A DNA stretch of 64,000 nt, taken from contig JAHQIY010000023.1 in assembly GCA_019054805.1 (NCBI GenBank), positions 1-64,000 on the forward strand. Reading direction: 5' to 3'. Every line of letters begins with the position of its first letter. Position 1 is the stretch's first letter. A program made the translations under genes and the position numbers. The notes under the pieces were generated by a model. That model was not told the origin of the DNA. It saw only the letters and a list, made by a program, of their open reading frames with translations, and ran no database searches. Origin of the DNA: Brachionus manjavacas (taxonomy: Eukaryota > Rotifera > Eurotatoria > Ploima > Brachionidae). Positions 61,145-64,000 of the stretch are shown here, piece after piece.

Positions 61145-63761
61145 TCAAAGTTTAATGCTTGAAATTTCATTTAAATAAAACGATTCATTTCGAGGTAATT
61201 CGCGATAAGTTTCAGGCAATTGACTCAAAGTATTGTTCATGGAAGATTCAATTTTTGAGCTAGTACTAGCTTGAGTATTTGATTCAGAGGAAACAATTTG
61301 AATTTCTTTTTGGTTAAGGCTGTCATCAGGACTAGATTCGATGTTGTCATTATTGACCACATTGGTGTCATTTGTTTTATAGGAAGAACTATCCGAAGAC
61401 GACAGTTCAAATTTACTAGCTTTAAAGTATGAGTCGTCCAGTCTGTAGTCTGGTTTTGGAAAGGTTCGCAATTTTAGCGATTCCTCAAAGCTCGATGGAT
61501 CACTCACCATTTCATTTGTGTAAATTGACCTATTCTGGATGGCTTGGTTTCTGGCATTAATCAATGCTTGGTCATAGGCTTCAGTTGATGACTTCTGGCT
61601 CGATTCAGAATAGTAAAAATTGTGAACCAAAGGATTGAATTTGACAGATTTGTCGGCACATTCTGATGAGTTTAGGAGACTTGCAATCGTATTTCGAATG
61701 CTGGATATGTTGTCTATGACTGAAGTATTAAAATGAGGCTCGTTCTGATAATTGTGCTGCAAGGCTTCATTAGATTCAGTAATGGTTGGTAAATTGTAGC
61801 CAATTCTCTGCAGTCTTGGCCGATATTGATTACTTGACATGCAGCTCAGTGCCTGGTTGCTATTCAAAAGCCCGCTATTGTTTGTCTTGAAACTAGAGAG
61901 CCCGGGCTGCTTCAAACAAGTGATTTCCCATGCTACTCCACCAATCAATATCATCACCAAAACTCCAATCGTCACAAACAAAATTGTGTTTCTCTGAGGA
62001 TACAAAAGTTGGTCTGTAATGTCAAAGTATTTAGACTTGTCACGTATTTTGTTAAAATTCATAGACATATTTTGTCTCATCCATAGCTGATGCATTAAAT
62101 TGGTTGTCGTTTGGAAGCAGCTCACTTGGCTTTGAGTAAAGCCACGTAATAAGGCATTGTAGGTTTTGTGTCTTGGCACTTGTTTTATGACAAAAAATTT
62201 TTCATTTATAACTTTTGAGTAGAAATTGACAAAAACTTGATCGAGAAGAATGTAGTCTATTTTTCGCTCCTCAAGATCAGTGAACATTTCGCCAAGAGAC
62301 TCGTATTCCACGGAGTACGCGTTTTCTTGGTCAATCCATTCCCTATCCAACGAAAACTTGTTTAATCCAATTAACTTTTCATTCAGCGGCTGACCGCTTA
62401 TTCCATAGATCGTCAATTGACTTGTGAACATGGATACAAACACTACCACAATTATCACGATAACCACCATCCAAACAGTGCTGAATATTCGCATCAACCA
62501 ATTTTTTATGTTTATCCGAGGAGCTAAACTTTGAAAAAAAAAAATTTTTTTTATTTGGTCCAGACTTGTTTTTAAGTCACAAGTTATAGGTCAAGTCAAG
62601 TCAATGACCTAAAATTTTTTTAACGAAATAAATTTCAAAATAAACCATAATCTTAAAATTAAATTGGTCAGAGTTATCTGCATTTATCCATTAGGTTCAG
62701 TCTTCAGAAAAAAAATAAGTTTCGTTGAATAACGCACATTTGTAAATAGGTGATACATTTATTAAAGAAATAGAATTAAATTTTTTAACATTGTATGATT
62801 TTTGTGTTTGTTAATTATAAAAAAAAATTTAGTTCAAGTAATAACTTTGACTTAAATTTTTGTGACTTAGACTTAAAACTGTGACTTAGAAACAAGTCTG
62901 ATTTGGTCATTTTATTTTTGTCCAAATTTAAATTTACTTATTAGCTGTAAGAATGACAAAAGACCACCAAAAAGTGTAGCTTGTTCCTTTCACAAATTCT
63001 CTAGGAAATTGATTCTCTTTCATTGATTTATCCAAGAACCAAATAAAAAGTGCTGCATATGCATTTGCCAGAAGAAAAAATACAAGAATTGGCCACGAAT
63101 TGACAAGAATGGTAATGGCTATTGGAGTAAATGTGGGGCTTCCATTGTGCTCTCGTTTGGTAATGAGATAGAACGAAGGCGAAGTCATGACAGCTACCAA
63201 ATTTGGATTCAGCACCATTTCTGTGAGTTCGATTATTGAAAAAATACCTTTGGTTCTGTAATTGAGTACGCGGCTCTCATTGCTATAGGTTTCAAACAGT
63301 AATTCATACATTGATGCATCATCTTTAATTTTGATGGGAGTCAAAGGATTTGGGTTGAGGGAACAGCAAATATCATAAGTCTGGGATACAATTGAATAAA
63401 AAGGACCATGGGCCAAGTCTTCATAGCTTTCCTCGGCTAGGTACTCATCATTTTTCAGCTCTTTCATTTGAACCGATGGCAAATCATGCTTGTGGTCATA
63501 GTTTTGCTTTATTTGAGACTTAAATTTGGCAACATTTCGCTTTCTTTTGTTGAGTTTGGACTTTTCTGTAAAGCTCTGAAGAGTGTATGATTGTGACTTG
63601 ATGAATGGTTCATAATTGAAAAAATACATCAACTCTGGACATGCATTCAGATTTCGAGCTTCCTTTTGCTCCGATTCAATGTAATAAGGAAAAAAGACAG
63701 TTTGGTCAAGACTAATAGAAAAGACTAACTTAATAAAGTTTATTAAATAGAAAAGTCTCAT
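61145..63761 (-). CDS. Divergent ionotropic glutamate receptor-like ligand-gated channel, two exons
   Basis: Exon 1 is 63,761-62,938 and exon 2 is 62,528-61,145. The intron has donor GTAAAT and acceptor TTTTTCAAAG, joined in phase, giving 735 aa. The start was chosen at 63,761 because it opens a signal peptide (MRLFYLINFIKLVFSIS). Domain order follows the glutamate-receptor pore module. A ligand-binding S1-like part comes first, then M1 (about residues 217-243) and a pore loop with FWWSFVILTAN (about 264-274). M3 is at about 288-316, S2-like segments follow, and M4 lies at about 456-477. A 258-residue Ser/Asn-rich tail is probably cytoplasmic. The family's M3 signature SYTANLAAF is replaced by FVSMFTSQLT, so gating and ligand type cannot be assumed. 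The N-terminal LIVBP-like domain of classical receptors is absent, as in insect-type IRs. The intron hosts a MITE. Expression as a plasma-membrane cation channel is an inference. Confidence 0.75.
62561..62900. mobile_element. Non-autonomous hAT-type MITE inside the receptor intron
   Basis: The 340-bp element has 21-bp terminal inverted repeats at 62,561-62,581 and 62,880-62,900. They start CAGACTTGTTT and match at 20 of 21 positions. It is flanked by a perfect 8-bp direct repeat ATTTGGTC at 62,553-62,560 and 62,901-62,908. An 8-bp target duplication with CAG-type ends is characteristic of the hAT superfamily. Both subterminal regions carry clustered AAGTC/GACTT motifs, of the sort hAT transposases bind, plus an AGGTCA..TGACCT palindrome at 62,588-62,610. 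There is no open frame, so it depends on a transposase elsewhere. It lies wholly within the intron. Confidence 0.88.
62588..62610. repeat. Short palindrome AGGTCA-N11-TGACCT
   Basis: A 6-bp inverted repeat with an 11-base AAGTC-rich spacer lies next to the left end of the intronic MITE. It most likely belongs to the subterminal repeat set of the element. AGGTCA is also the nuclear-receptor half-site, but that reading has no other support here. Confidence 0.6.
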
Positions 63762-63813
63762 TTTTCGAAATGAATCGAAAATTAAGATTCGATTAAGGTC
63801 TATAATTCTAATA

Positions 63814-64000
63814 TTTATCAAAGATTTGTGTGATAATGATAATGAGCTAATTAGTTGTTGTTTAAACTGTAAGCAAGAGGAAGAGTCAACGCGACAATTT
63901 TCTCTAGACTTGAAAGATTTGTTTAATGATGTTAATTCGATAAAAAAAACTAAGGCTCTATTCGATAGAGTAAAGAACATGGTAGATACTTTGGAAAGTT
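63814..64000 (+). CDS. Possible partial coding exon, cysteine-containing, cut by window end
   Basis: The plus-strand frame is open from just after a TAG at 63,748-63,750 to the window end (83 codons). The convincing part begins near 63,824 after a TTCTAAT..ATCAAAG acceptor-like stretch. It reads LCDNDNELISCCLNCKQEEE and then a Lys/Leu/Asp-rich segment that looks helical. The cysteine spacing loosely resembles a degenerate B-box zinc finger followed by a coiled coil, as in TRIM-like proteins, but the His ligand is missing. No ATG is available in frame upstream. It lies head-to-head with the receptor gene and only about 60 bases from its start codon. It could also be a gene relic or chance. Confidence 0.3.

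Noticed and set aside
62588-62610. Nuclear-receptor response element
   Set aside because: The inverted AGGTCA half-sites have an unusual 11-base spacer and sit in the subterminal repeats of a MITE inside an intron, so transposon structure explains them better.
63762-63980. Longer minus-strand start for the receptor at 63,980
   Set aside because: The extra 73 residues precede a good signal peptide and would bury it. The extension is better explained as the antisense of a plus-strand open frame.

Overview
The window comes from a eukaryote, almost certainly a small AT-rich animal genome. The evidence is two spliced genes with GT...AG introns (52, 52, 54 and 409 bp) that encode animal-type proteins: a SMYD (SET and MYND) lysine methyltransferase and a divergent ionotropic glutamate receptor-like channel. 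A rotifer or a similar small invertebrate would fit the short introns and base composition. That is a guess; nothing here fixes the taxon.

About 90% of the window (1-57,453) is one satellite DNA with a 336-337 bp monomer. It lies in two opposed arms. The left arm (1 to about 19,860) reads on the minus strand and is diverged. Its first 4.6 kb and last 2.4 kb are full of small insertions and deletions; the middle (4.7-17.4 kb) is better preserved. A 3-kb mosaic (about 19,861-22,920) of short monomer fragments in both orientations forms the turning point, including a clean foldback palindrome at 22,449-22,507. The right arm (22,921-57,265) reads on the plus strand and holds about 100 nearly identical head-to-tail monomers. 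They fall into three diagnostic subtypes (A 337 bp, B 336 bp, C 336 bp) that are patchily distributed, as expected from local unequal exchange. The array ends with a 188-bp monomer fragment that flips back to minus orientation. All short open frames inside the satellite are by-products of the repeat and are not annotated as genes.

From 57,454 to the end is ordinary AT-rich single-copy DNA. A SMYD3-like gene (plus strand, four exons, 58,397-59,382) carries a complete MYND zinc finger, the SET core and the post-SET cysteines. It lacks a recognisable N-terminal GxG motif and the usual C-terminal domain. A 356-bp inverted-repeat element (59,747-60,102) follows. On the minus strand is a two-exon glutamate-receptor-like channel (63,761-61,145, 735 aa). 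Its intron contains a complete 340-bp MITE with terminal inverted repeats and a perfect 8-bp target-site duplication, which points to the hAT superfamily. At the far right edge a plus-strand open frame with clustered cysteines may be the start of another gene, cut by the window end.

The two genes converge and show no shared pathway. I see no CRISPR array, RNA gene, virus, toxin or operon. The most informative items are the opposed satellite arms with very different homogeneity, the mosaic junction (biological or an assembly artefact), and the datable MITE insertion that lengthened a roughly 60-bp intron to 409 bp.
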